64,000 nucleotides of DNA from Billgrantia ethanolica (GTDB taxonomy: Bacteria > Pseudomonadota > Gammaproteobacteria > Pseudomonadales > Halomonadaceae). The DNA is taken from the NCBI RefSeq assembly GCF_021404305.1, contig NZ_JABFTX010000001.1, positions 1,550,001 to 1,614,000 of the forward strand, in the 5' to 3' direction. The position numbers and the translations under genes were made by a program. Positions 40,661-48,678 of the stretch are shown here, piece by piece. The notes under the pieces were generated by a model. The model searched no databases. It worked only from the letters and a program-made list of their open reading frames with translations, and was not told the origin of the DNA. Within the stretch, counting starts at the first letter, position 1; each line of letters begins with the position of its first letter.

Positions 40661-40829
40661 GACAGCCTCCTCGAATCAGACGATGAAAAAAAGACGAGTG
40701 TTGATTAAACTTTCCACCAAGCCGGAGAAAAAATCCACCCCGCCGGCGAAATCTTCGGAAGAAACCCAAGCAAAACCTAGCCAAATAGCCGACAACCGTT
40801 ATCTCCAGCCGAACACCAGCGTAAAGGAT

Positions 40830-40858
40830 TTGACAACAACGGTGCAGCATCGAAAGAT
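40830..40858 (+). promoter_or_regulatory. Candidate promoter for the puuA-type gene
   Basis: A perfect -35 hexamer TTGACA (40830-40835) followed after 18 bp by a weak -10 (AAGATA). It lies about 40 bp before the puuA ATG, inside an AT-richer divergent region. Only the -35 is strong, so this is tentative. Confidence 0.35.
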
Positions 40859-40898
40859 AGAGCGGAACCGGACATCTCAACACACAACAGGTGCTGCC

Positions 40899-42275
40899 AT
40901 GCCGTCGCCCAGTGCAGATCAGGCCCGCGAGTTCCTTGACCGTCATCCCGACATCGACAGCATCGATCTGCTGATCAGCGACCTCAACGGCGTGATACGC
41001 GGCAAGCGTATCCCCCGAGAAAATCTCGACAAGGTGTTCCATCAGGGTATCAACCTGCCGGCCTCGTTGTTCGCGCTGGACATCAACGGCCATACCATCG
41101 AGGCCACCGGCCTGGGCCTCGCCATCGGCGACAGCGACCGAGTCTGCCAGCCGCTGGCGGGAACGCTGATGCCGACCCCGTGGCTGCGCGGCGGGCGCCA
41201 GGCGCAGCTGCTTATGACCATGGTCGAGCGCGACGAGAGCCCCTTCTTCGCCGACCCGCGTCAGGTGCTGTCACGCCAGCTGGAGCGGCTGGGCAGGCGT
41301 GGCCTGGTACCGGTGGCCGCCGTGGAAATGGAGTTCTACCTGCTGGACAGGGAGCGCACCGCCGAAGGTCGGATCCAGCCGCCACGCTCGCCTCGCAGCG
41401 GCGAACGCGCCACCCAGAGCCAGCTCTACTCCATCGGGGAACTCGACGAGTACGCCGACTTTCTCGACGACGTGCGCCAGGCCGCCGAGTGTCAGGGGCT
41501 ACCGCTGGACACCACGCTCAAGGAGTGTGCGCCGGGTCAGTTCGAGATCACCCTCGGCCACTGCGACGATGCGCTCAAGGCCTGCGACAGCGCCGTGCTG
41601 CTCAAGCGGCTGATCAAGGGGGTGGCGCTCAATCACGGCTTCGAAGCCACCTTCATGGCCAAGCCCTACGGACTAGAGGCCGGCAACGGCACCCACGTGC
41701 ATCTCAGCCTGCTGGATGCCCATGGGCGCAACGTCTTCGCCGCCGAAAACGGCGACCCGCTGGGCAGTGAAACGCTGCACCGGGCCGTCGCCGGGCTGCT
41801 CGAACTGATGCCGGCCAGCATGGCGATCTGCGCTCCCAACCTCAACTCGTTCCGCCGCTTCCAGCCGGGGCTCTACGTGCCCATGACCCCGACCTGGGGC
41901 TTCGACAACCGCTCGGTGGCCCTGCGCATTCCTTCGGGCTGCAACGACGCCAGGCGCATCGAGCATCGCGTCGCCGGCGCCGACGTCAACCCCTACCTGC
42001 TGATGGCCGTACTGCTGGCCGGCATCGACTATGGCATCGACCGTCAGCTGATGCCGCCCGCCCCGGTGGAAGGCAACGCCTACGAACAGTTCGAGCCCAC
42101 GCTGACCAACAGCTGGCAGCAGGCCCTCGACCTGCTCGAGGCGAGCGAACCGCTCAAGGCCGCCCTCGGCAGCGACTTCGTACATGTTTTCCTGGCCAAT
42201 CGTCGAGCCGAGCGCGAACAGGCCATGCAGGCGGTGAGCCAGTTGGAGTATGCCTGGTACCTGCGTCACGTTTGA
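40899..42275 (+). CDS. puuA: Gamma-glutamylputrescine synthetase, PuuA/SpuB type
   Basis: Start at 40899 (MPSPSADQAREFLDR), with CAGGTG upstream; the frame is open for another 89 codons upstream but that part is lysine-rich and not family-like. 458 residues, glutamine synthetase fold: beta-grasp N-terminal domain (LLISDLNGVIRGKRIP) and catalytic domain with EMEFYLLD, the GNGTHVHLSL segment and NLNSFRRFQPG. PuuA ligates glutamate to putrescine with ATP. The second such gene in the window (48679-50025) is on the other strand. Which amine each prefers is not visible in sequence. Confidence 0.88.
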   Translation: MPSPSADQAREFLDRHPDIDSIDLLISDLNGVIRGKRIPRENLDKVFHQGINLPASLFALDINGHTIEATGLGLAIGDSDRVCQPLAGTLMPTPWLRGGRQAQLLMTMVERDESPFFADPRQVLSRQLERLGRRGLVPVAAVEMEFYLLDRERTAEGRIQPPRSPRSGERATQSQLYSIGELDEYADFLDDVRQAAECQGLPLDTTLKECAPGQFEITLGHCDDALKACDSAVLLKRLIKGVALNHGFEATFMAKPYGLEAGNGTHVHLSLLDAHGRNVFAAENGDPLGSETLHRAVAGLLELMPASMAICAPNLNSFRRFQPGLYVPMTPTWGFDNRSVALRIPSGCNDARRIEHRVAGADVNPYLLMAVLLAGIDYGIDRQLMPPAPVEGNAYEQFEPTLTNSWQQALDLLEASEPLKAALGSDFVHVFLANRRAEREQAMQAVSQLEYAWYLRHV

Positions 42276-42318
42276 CGCAGCGCACCTGATGCAGAGTGAT
42301 GCCAACCAGGCAAGCGGC

Positions 42319-42338
42319 GCCCCGGCCTGAGCCGGGGC
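42319..42338. terminator. GC hairpin downstream of puuA
   Basis: GCCCCGGC, loop CTGA, GCCGGGGC: a perfect 8-bp stem with a tetraloop between convergent puuA and the glycine-zipper gene. There is no T run on either side, so it may be a Rho-assisted or bidirectional end rather than a standard intrinsic terminator. Confidence 0.4.
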
Positions 42339-42372
42339 AATGCAGGACGGGAAAGATAACGAAGGGAAGGAA

Positions 42373-42954
42373 TCAACCGTCCGCGCTGGCCAGCGGCAGG
42401 TCCCAGCGCGGCAGGCCCTCGTCGAGCAGCACGCGGTTGCCCTGGGGCCGGTGATCCAGCCGCGACACCTCGGTCAGTTCACCATGACGCCAGGTCACGT
42501 CGTAACCGACGGTCTCCTCGGAGCTGTCCATGACGGTGTGACACTGACGCTGCGTGGTGGTGTAGGTCTGGGTCTGGTTGGCCTCGATGCGGCCCTGGAT
42601 CTCGCGTCCGGCGTAGCCGCCACCGACCGCACCCGCCACGGTGGCCAGGGTCTTGCCGCTGCCACCGCCGACCTGATTGCCCAGCAGGCCACCCACCACG
42701 GCTCCCGCTGCGGTGCCGGCGATGCGATGCGGATCGCGGCTGGGCGCCTGCGCCTGCTGGTGCACCACCACGTCCTCACACACCTCGCGGGGCGTCTCGA
42801 CGCTGCGCGTCACCGGCTGTATCGCCACGACCTCGGCAAACTGGGGGCCGCGCTCCTGCGGCTCCTGGTCCTGCTGCACCTGCCACGCGCCCAGGGCCAG
42901 ACCACCCAGACCGAGCACGCTCAGCGTGGTACCGATCACGATCGATTTATTCAT
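42373..42954 (-). CDS. Glycine-zipper 2TM-domain envelope protein
   Basis: Start at 42954 (MNKSIVIGTTLSVLGLGG) with AGGAGGAG upstream; 193 residues. N-terminal hydrophobic segment (about 4-22) serves as signal anchor or signal peptide; there is no lipobox cysteine, unlike SlyB-type lipoproteins. A glycine-zipper region follows (about 75-110, GAVVGGLLGNQVGGGSGK and AGAVGGGYAGREIQGR), then a C-terminal domain with YTTTQRQCHTVMDSSEE. Such proteins (Rick_17kDa-like) sit in the envelope; function is unknown. It lies between puuA and puuB but has no obvious pathway role. Confidence 0.82.
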   Translation of the reverse strand: MNKSIVIGTTLSVLGLGGLALGAWQVQQDQEPQERGPQFAEVVAIQPVTRSVETPREVCEDVVVHQQAQAPSRDPHRIAGTAAGAVVGGLLGNQVGGGSGKTLATVAGAVGGGYAGREIQGRIEANQTQTYTTTQRQCHTVMDSSEETVGYDVTWRHGELTEVSRLDHRPQGNRVLLDEGLPRWDLPLASADG

Positions 42955-43146
42955 GACACTCCTCCTGCAGGACGCCACGCGCCCCGGGCTGATAAGGCTC
43001 GGCTCGATACGATGTGGAGGAGAGACGCAGGGCGGCGGTTCCATGCCGCCCGTGGGTTACCCTCAGTATACGGCGTCGAGACAAGGCAATAAGCGTAGCG
43101 CAGCGGCTTTCACTTTTTTTGTCCCGGTGTCAGCCCTTGGCGACAC

Positions 43147-44439
43147 TCACCAGCCAAGCCGGTCCCGCGTCGCGTAGTACCAGGCACCCAGTGCCGACAG
43201 CGGCACCCGCAGCAGCCGCCCGCCGGGGAACGGCAAATGAGGCAGGCCGGCGAAGGCATCGAAGCGCTCGCTCTCGCCGCGCATCACCTCGGCGATCAGC
43301 CGACCCGCCAGATGCGAGCAGGTCACCCCATGGCCCGAGTAGCCTTGGGCGTAGTAGACGTTGTCGTTGAACCGGCCGAACTGAGGCAGGCGATTCAACG
43401 TCATCAGAAAGTTGCCGCTCCAGGCGAAGTCGATGCGCACATCGGCAAGCTGAGGAAAGGTCTTGAGCATCTTGGGCCGGATCACCGCGGCGATGTCCGC
43501 CGGATCCTGCCCGCCGTAGTTGACCCCGCCGCCGTAGAGCAGGCGGCCGTCGGCGGTGAAGCGGTAGTAGTCGAGCAGGTAGTTGCAGTCCTCCACTGCC
43601 ATGTCGTTGGGAATCAGCTCCCGGCGCAGCGCTTCCGGCAACGGCTCGGTGGTGACGATCTGAGTGCCGCAGGGCATCGACTTGCTCTCTAGCTCCGGCA
43701 GCACCCCTTGCAGGTAGGCATTACCGGCCATCACCACGCGCCGGGCGCGCACGCTGCCGCGCGCAGTGGTCAGCGTCACCGTCTCGCCGTGACGCACCCC
43801 GGTTACCGGGGTGCGTTCGTGAATGACGCCGCCCAGCGACTCGAAGGCGGCCGCCTGGCCCAGCACCAGGTTGAGCGGATGCAGGTGGCCGCCGGAGTGG
43901 TCCACCAAGGCACCGGTGTAGCGCTCGCTGCCGACCTCGCGCTTGTAGGCCTCGCCTTCCAGCATCTCGAGCTCGTGGTTGCCGAACCGCTCCCACAGCG
44001 CCTTGTGCTCGCGCAGCCCCTCGAGCTGCTTGCGATTGCAGGCGGCGAACAGATTGCCGTTCTTGAGATCGCAGGCGATGGCGTACTGGCGGATGCGCTC
44101 GCGGATGATGCGGTTGCCCTCGAAGGCCATGTCGCCCAGGGCACGGGCGGTGTCGGTGCCGTACTTGGCCTCGATCACGTCCATGTCGCGGCTGTAGCTG
44201 TTGACGATCTGACCGCCGTTGCGCCCCGAGGCACCGAAGCCGACCCGGGCGGCTTCGAGCACCACCACGTCATGCCCCTGCTCGGCGAGATGCAACGCCG
44301 ACGAGATCCCGGTGAAGCCGGCCCCCACCACGCACACCTCGCACTCGATGTCGCCTTCGAGGGCGGGGCGCTCGGGCGAAGGGTTGGCCGTGGCGGCGTA
44401 GTAGGACGCCACGTGCTCGGCATTGGCACTGCTCGACAT
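43147..44439 (-). CDS. puuB: FAD-dependent gamma-glutamylputrescine oxidoreductase, PuuB type (copy 1)
   Basis: 430 residues, DAO family. Dinucleotide-binding motif VCVVGAGFTGISSALHLAE, then VVLEAARVGFGASGRNGGQ typical of PuuB and glycine-oxidase-like enzymes, and a C-terminal YYAQGYSGHGVTCSHLAG FAD contact. PuuB oxidises gamma-glutamylputrescine to the aldehyde with release of ammonia and peroxide. It lies 25 bp downstream of potI and is probably the last gene of the potFGHI transcript. A second homologue lies at 50063-51358. Substrate by context. Confidence 0.88.
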   Translation of the reverse strand: MSSSANAEHVASYYAATANPSPERPALEGDIECEVCVVGAGFTGISSALHLAEQGHDVVVLEAARVGFGASGRNGGQIVNSYSRDMDVIEAKYGTDTARALGDMAFEGNRIIRERIRQYAIACDLKNGNLFAACNRKQLEGLREHKALWERFGNHELEMLEGEAYKREVGSERYTGALVDHSGGHLHPLNLVLGQAAAFESLGGVIHERTPVTGVRHGETVTLTTARGSVRARRVVMAGNAYLQGVLPELESKSMPCGTQIVTTEPLPEALRRELIPNDMAVEDCNYLLDYYRFTADGRLLYGGGVNYGGQDPADIAAVIRPKMLKTFPQLADVRIDFAWSGNFLMTLNRLPQFGRFNDNVYYAQGYSGHGVTCSHLAGRLIAEVMRGESERFDAFAGLPHLPFPGGRLLRVPLSALGAWYYATRDRLGW

Positions 44440-44464
44440 AACTACCTCACACTCAAGGAAAAGG

Positions 44465-45301
44465 TTATCTACCGGCCGTGATGTCCTGCAGCATCGCCTG
44501 CCTCCGCTTGGCCTCGCTGCGCCGCATAAGGTACCAGGTGATGAAGGTGGCCAAAGACACCGCCAGGATGATCAGCGTGGCCAGGGCGTTGATCTTCGGC
44601 GAGACGCCTAGACGCACCGAGGAGAACACCACCATTGGCAGCGTGGTGGCGCCGGGGCCGGAAACGAAACTGGCGATCACCAGGTCGTCCAGCGACAGGG
44701 TGAAGGCCAGCAGCCACCCCGCCGCCACGGCCGGCGCAATCATCGGCAGCGTAATATGGAAGAAGGTGCGCACCGGCCGCGAGCCGAGGTCCATGGCGGC
44801 CTCCTCGATGGAGAGGTCCAACTCACGCAGGCGCGACGCCACCACCACCGCCACGTAGGCACTGCAGAAGGTGGTGTGGGCGATCCAGATGGTGACCATG
44901 CCGCGATCCGCCGGCCAGCCGATGGTCTGCGCCATGTGCACGAACAACAGCAGCAGCGACAGGCCGGTGATCACCTCGGGCATCACCAGCGGCGCGGTGA
45001 CCATGCTGGAGAGTGCCGTCTTGCCGCGAAAGCGGGCGAAGCGCACCATCACGAAGGCGGCCAGGGTACCCAGACACACCGCCATGGAAGCGGAGAAGAA
45101 GGCGATGCGCAGGCTGGTCCATACCGCCGAGAGGATCTGCTGATCGCGAAACAGCTCCAGGTACCAGCGGGTCGAGAACCCCGCCCACACCGTCACCAGG
45201 CGTGACGCGTTGAACGAGTAGATGACCAGCACGACCATCGGCAGATAGAGAAACAGCAGGCCGACGATCAGCATCACGGTAGTGAAGGAGGGCTTGCGCA
45301 T
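44465..45301 (-). CDS. potI: Putrescine ABC transporter permease PotI
   Basis: Start taken at 45301 (MRKPSFTTVML), 8 bases after AGGAG; an ATG two codons upstream (45307) overlaps the potH stop (TGATG) and is also possible. 278 residues, about six transmembrane helices. The permease EAA loop is ELDLSIEEAAMDLGSRPV, followed by LPMIAPAVAAGWLLAFTLSLDDLVIASF, in which the region is very close to E. coli PotI. Forms the channel with PotH. Confidence 0.95.
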   Translation of the reverse strand: MRKPSFTTVMLIVGLLFLYLPMVVLVIYSFNASRLVTVWAGFSTRWYLELFRDQQILSAVWTSLRIAFFSASMAVCLGTLAAFVMVRFARFRGKTALSSMVTAPLVMPEVITGLSLLLLFVHMAQTIGWPADRGMVTIWIAHTTFCSAYVAVVVASRLRELDLSIEEAAMDLGSRPVRTFFHITLPMIAPAVAAGWLLAFTLSLDDLVIASFVSGPGATTLPMVVFSSVRLGVSPKINALATLIILAVSLATFITWYLMRRSEAKRRQAMLQDITAGR

Positions 45302-45306
45302 GGTCA

Positions 45307-46215
45307 TCACTCCTGAAGCTCTCGGGACTGGTAACGATGGAACAGAGCGATGGGCACGATCAGGATCGCCAGCATCACCATCGCCAGCGCCGAGGCCACC
45401 GGCCAGTCGCGGTTGTGGAAGAACTCTTCCCACAGCACCTTACCGATCATCACCGTATTGGGCCCGCCCAGCAGCTCCGGTATCACGTACTCCCCCACCG
45501 CCGGTATGAACACCAGCATCGAGCCGGCGATGATGCCGCCCTTGGACAGCGGCAGGGTCACCTTGAGGAAGGTATTGATCTTGCGCGAGCCGAGATCGGA
45601 AGCCGCCTCCAGCAGCGAGCCGTCGAGCCGGGTGAGATTGGCATAGAGCGGCAACACCATGAACGGCAGGTAGGCATAGACGATGCCCAATATCACCGCG
45701 AAGTTGGTGTTGAGCATGCGAATCGGCGAGTCAATCAACCCCGCCCAGATCAGCAAGTTGTTGATCAGGCCATTGTTGCTGAGGATGCCCATCCAGGCGT
45801 AGACGCGGATCAGAAACGAGGTCCAGGAGGGCAGCATCACCAGCAGCAGCAGCACCAACTGCCAATGAACCGGTGCCCGGGCCATGGCATAGGCCATGGG
45901 GTAGCCGAGCAGCAAGCACAGTACGGTGGCCAGCAGCGCGATCTTGACCGAGCCCCAGTAGGCCGCCACGTATAGCGTGTCGGTGGCCAGGAAGAGATAG
46001 TTGCTGAAGGTGACGACGACGTTCAGCGTCTCGTTGGCGTAGTCGAAAATGGGACTGAAGGGCGGCACCGCAATGGCCGCCTCGGAGAGGCTGATCTTGA
46101 GCACGATGCCAAACGGCAGCAGAAAGAACAGCGTGAGCCACAGCAACGGCACGGCGATGACCCAGCCGCGACCGGGCTTGAGCCACCGTCGCAGACGAAC
46201 GATACGGTTGGTCAT
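45307..46215 (-). CDS. potH: Putrescine ABC transporter permease PotH
   Basis: 302 residues, about six transmembrane helices; EAA loop GSLLEAASDLGSRKINTF followed by VTLPLSKGGIIAGSMLVF. The C-terminal part has the PotH-like GEYVIPELLGGPNTVMIGK segment. Partner of PotI in the inner-membrane channel. Starts 27 bp after potG. Confidence 0.95.
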   Translation of the reverse strand: MTNRIVRLRRWLKPGRGWVIAVPLLWLTLFFLLPFGIVLKISLSEAAIAVPPFSPIFDYANETLNVVVTFSNYLFLATDTLYVAAYWGSVKIALLATVLCLLLGYPMAYAMARAPVHWQLVLLLLVMLPSWTSFLIRVYAWMGILSNNGLINNLLIWAGLIDSPIRMLNTNFAVILGIVYAYLPFMVLPLYANLTRLDGSLLEAASDLGSRKINTFLKVTLPLSKGGIIAGSMLVFIPAVGEYVIPELLGGPNTVMIGKVLWEEFFHNRDWPVASALAMVMLAILIVPIALFHRYQSRELQE

Positions 46216-46242
46216 GAGTTTTCCCCTGGCTTCGGCGATGGC

Positions 46243-47430
46243 TCAGTCGTGCAGGATGACGGCGCTATGCTCGTCCCAGTGCACGAAGACCGGCTCGTCC
46301 CAGCGCGGCCTGTCGCCGCGACGTTCGGTATTGGCCATGCTGGCCTTGACCAGCTGACCGCTCTCGAGACGCACGAAGTAGACCGACAGGCCGCCCAGGT
46401 AGGCGATGTCCTCGACCACCCCGGCCTCCCAGTTGCTGTCGCCCTGTGGCCGTTCGCGGGTGAGGCCGGTCTTCTCCGGACGCAGCGCGACCCATACCCG
46501 GCGCTCGTCGGCCTGGGTGCTGACCCCATGGCCGATACGGATCGGGCGGCTCAGCGCCGGGCTCTCGATCACGCAGTGATCGACCTCATCGACCACGATG
46601 TCGCCCTCGAACAGGTTCACCGAACCGACGAACTCCGCCACCATGCGGCTGGCCGGGCTCTCGTAGACGTCCATGGGCGTGCCTACCTGGGCGATCCAGC
46701 CATCCGACATGATCGCCACCCGGTCGGCCATGGTCATGGCCTCTTCTTGATCGTGGGTGACCATGATGCAGGTCACGCCGACCCGCTCCAGGATCTGCAC
46801 CACCTCGAGCTGCATCTCGGTACGCAGCTTCTTGTCCAGCGCCCCCATGGGCTCGTCGAGCAGCAGCAGCTTGGGCCGCTTGGCCAGCGAACGTGCCAGC
46901 GCCACGCGCTGACGCTGGCCGCCGGAGAGCTGGTGCGGCTTGCGCCGGGCGTAGGCCTCCATGTGCACCAGCTTGAGCATCTCGGCCACGCGCTCCTCGA
47001 TCTCACGCCGCGGCAACCTGTCCTGCTTGAGACCGAAGGCGATGTTCTGCGCCACCGTCATGTGTGGGAACAGCGCATAGGACTGGAACATCATGTTGAT
47101 CGGCCGCTCATAGGGCGGCATGGTGGTGATGTCCTCGCCGTCGAGCACGATCTGCCCTTCGCTGGGCTTCTCGAAACCGGCCAGCATGCGAAGCAGTGTC
47201 GACTTGCCCGAGCCCGAGCCTCCCAGCAGCGCGAAGATCTCGCCGCGGCGGATCGACAGACTGACGTCGTCCACCGCCAGCACGCCGTCAAAGCGCTTGC
47301 TGACGCGACGAATCTCCATCAGCCCCTCTTCCCTTGCCGGTCGCGGCTTGCCCGGCACGGCAGCGCTTTCGGCCGCTCTCTCCGTGGCTCGCTGCACAGG
47401 CTCCGACGTGTGTGTCTGGGTCTGCGGCAT
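46243..47430 (-). CDS. potG: Putrescine ABC transporter ATPase PotG
   Basis: Start at 47430 (MPQTQTHTSEPVQ), with AGAGGAG 8 bases upstream; 395 residues. Walker A GGSGSGKST, Q-loop MMFQSYALFPHMTV, signature LSGGQRQRVALARSLA, Walker B LLLLDEPMGALD, switch MVTHDQEEAMT, then a C-terminal TOBE-type regulatory domain. Its N-terminal 35 residues before LMEIRRVSKRF are longer than in most PotG and poorly conserved. Separated from potF by 59 bp holding a stable hairpin. Confidence 0.95.
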   Translation of the reverse strand: MPQTQTHTSEPVQRATERAAESAAVPGKPRPAREEGLMEIRRVSKRFDGVLAVDDVSLSIRRGEIFALLGGSGSGKSTLLRMLAGFEKPSEGQIVLDGEDITTMPPYERPINMMFQSYALFPHMTVAQNIAFGLKQDRLPRREIEERVAEMLKLVHMEAYARRKPHQLSGGQRQRVALARSLAKRPKLLLLDEPMGALDKKLRTEMQLEVVQILERVGVTCIMVTHDQEEAMTMADRVAIMSDGWIAQVGTPMDVYESPASRMVAEFVGSVNLFEGDIVVDEVDHCVIESPALSRPIRIGHGVSTQADERRVWVALRPEKTGLTRERPQGDSNWEAGVVEDIAYLGGLSVYFVRLESGQLVKASMANTERRGDRPRWDEPVFVHWDEHSAVILHD

Positions 47431-47461
47431 CGCAGCGTCTCCTCTAGCCAGACAAGAACCC

Positions 47462-47481
47462 GCCGGCCCCGAAGGGCCGGC
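47462..47481 (-). promoter_or_regulatory. UUCG-tetraloop hairpin between potF and potG
   Basis: In the minus-strand transcript: GCCGGCCC, loop UUCG, GGGCCGGC. Eight perfect GC-only pairs closed by the extra-stable C(UUCG)G tetraloop, just 8 bases after the potF stop codon. No U tract follows, so it is more likely a 3' mRNA stabiliser or partial attenuator than a full terminator. Confidence 0.6.
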
Positions 47482-47489
47482 ATGAAGCC

Positions 47490-48593
47490 TCACATGCCGG
47501 ATTTGACCCGGTTCCACACGCGGGTACGTACCCGCTGCACGGCCAGCGGCTTCTCCTCGGCCACGTAGAGGTTGTCCATCACCTCCTGGTCCGGGTAGAT
47601 GGCCGGATCGTTGAGGATATCGGGGTCGAGATACTCGTTGGCGGCGATGTTGGGGTTGGCGTATACCACGTACTCGGTGATCGCAGCGGCGATCTCGGGC
47701 TCGAGGATGAAATTGATGAAGGCATGGGCGTTGTCGGGGTTCGGTGCATCGGCGGGAATCGCCATCATGTCGAACCACAGCGCCGCGCCTTCCTTGGGAA
47801 TGATGTAGTCGATGGTGAAGTCGCGGCCGGCCTCCTCGGCGCGGTCGGCGGCCTGGAAGATGTCTCCGGAGTAGCCGGCCGCCACGCAGATGTCGCCGTT
47901 GGCCAGGTCCGAGATGTAGCGCGAGGAGTGGAAGTAGGTGATGTTGTCGCGCACCGCCGCAATCAGGTCGCCGGCCGCCTCGAGATCGGCCGTCTCTTCG
48001 GAGAGCGGAGAGAGACCGAGATAGGCCATGGCCGGTGAGAGCATCTCGTCGCCCGAGTCGAGCATCGAAATGCCGCAGCCGCCCTGACGCAGCGCCGTGG
48101 TGATCTCGGGGTCGAAGAGCAGTGCCCAGGAGTCGAGCGGCGCGTCATCGCCGAGAATTTCGGTGACCCGCTCGACGTTGTAGCCGATGCCGTTGGTGCC
48201 CCACATGTAAGGAATGGAGTAGCGGCTGCCGGGATCGATGAACTCCAGATCGTCCAACAGCTCCGGGTTGAGGTTGGCCATGTTGGGCAGCTTGTCGTGA
48301 TCGAGCTCCTGGTACACGCCGGCGCTGATCTGGCGGGTCAGATAGTGGTTGGAGGGTACCACCACGTCATAGCCCGAGCGGCCCGCGAGCATCGCCGCGT
48401 CGAGCACCTCGTTGCTGTCATAGACGTCATAGATCACTCGGATGCCGGTGGCCTCGGTGAACTTCTGCAGGGTGTCCGGCGCGATGTAATCCGACCAGTT
48501 GTAGACCCGCACCTCGTTCGCCTGAACGGCCGCAGCGGCCAGGGTCAGGGAGCCCAGCGCAACGGCCAGGGACAGCTTGCGTTGACAGGACAT
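47490..48593 (-). CDS. potF: Putrescine periplasmic binding protein PotF/SpuD type
   Basis: 367 residues with a signal peptide (cleavage near residue 25, AVQA/NE). Mature N-terminus EVRVYNWSDYIAPDTLQKF carries the WSDY motif shared by PotF, PotD, SpuD and SpuE; further ligand-pocket parts are YDVYDSNEVLDAAMLAG and PYMWGTNGIGYN. It delivers a polyamine to PotGHI. Putrescine is likely from the PotF/SpuD resemblance and the catabolic neighbours; spermidine (SpuE-like) cannot be excluded. Confidence 0.93.
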   Translation of the reverse strand: MSCQRKLSLAVALGSLTLAAAAVQANEVRVYNWSDYIAPDTLQKFTEATGIRVIYDVYDSNEVLDAAMLAGRSGYDVVVPSNHYLTRQISAGVYQELDHDKLPNMANLNPELLDDLEFIDPGSRYSIPYMWGTNGIGYNVERVTEILGDDAPLDSWALLFDPEITTALRQGGCGISMLDSGDEMLSPAMAYLGLSPLSEETADLEAAGDLIAAVRDNITYFHSSRYISDLANGDICVAAGYSGDIFQAADRAEEAGRDFTIDYIIPKEGAALWFDMMAIPADAPNPDNAHAFINFILEPEIAAAITEYVVYANPNIAANEYLDPDILNDPAIYPDQEVMDNLYVAEEKPLAVQRVRTRVWNRVKSGM

Positions 48594-48678
48594 GATGGCA
48601 CCTCTTCTTTGCGTTGTTTTAATTGCACTGTATCCATGAGCCCGACCATGTCATCCGCCGGGCACTCTTCCTGCGCCA

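Noticed and set aside
40632-40898. 89-codon in-frame upstream extension of the puuA-type gene (including an ATG at 40683 encoding a lysine-rich stretch)
   Set aside because: It spans the divergent promoter region and overlaps the puuD start, has no ribosome site, differs in composition from the gene and has no counterpart in PuuA proteins. The start at 40899 fits the family.
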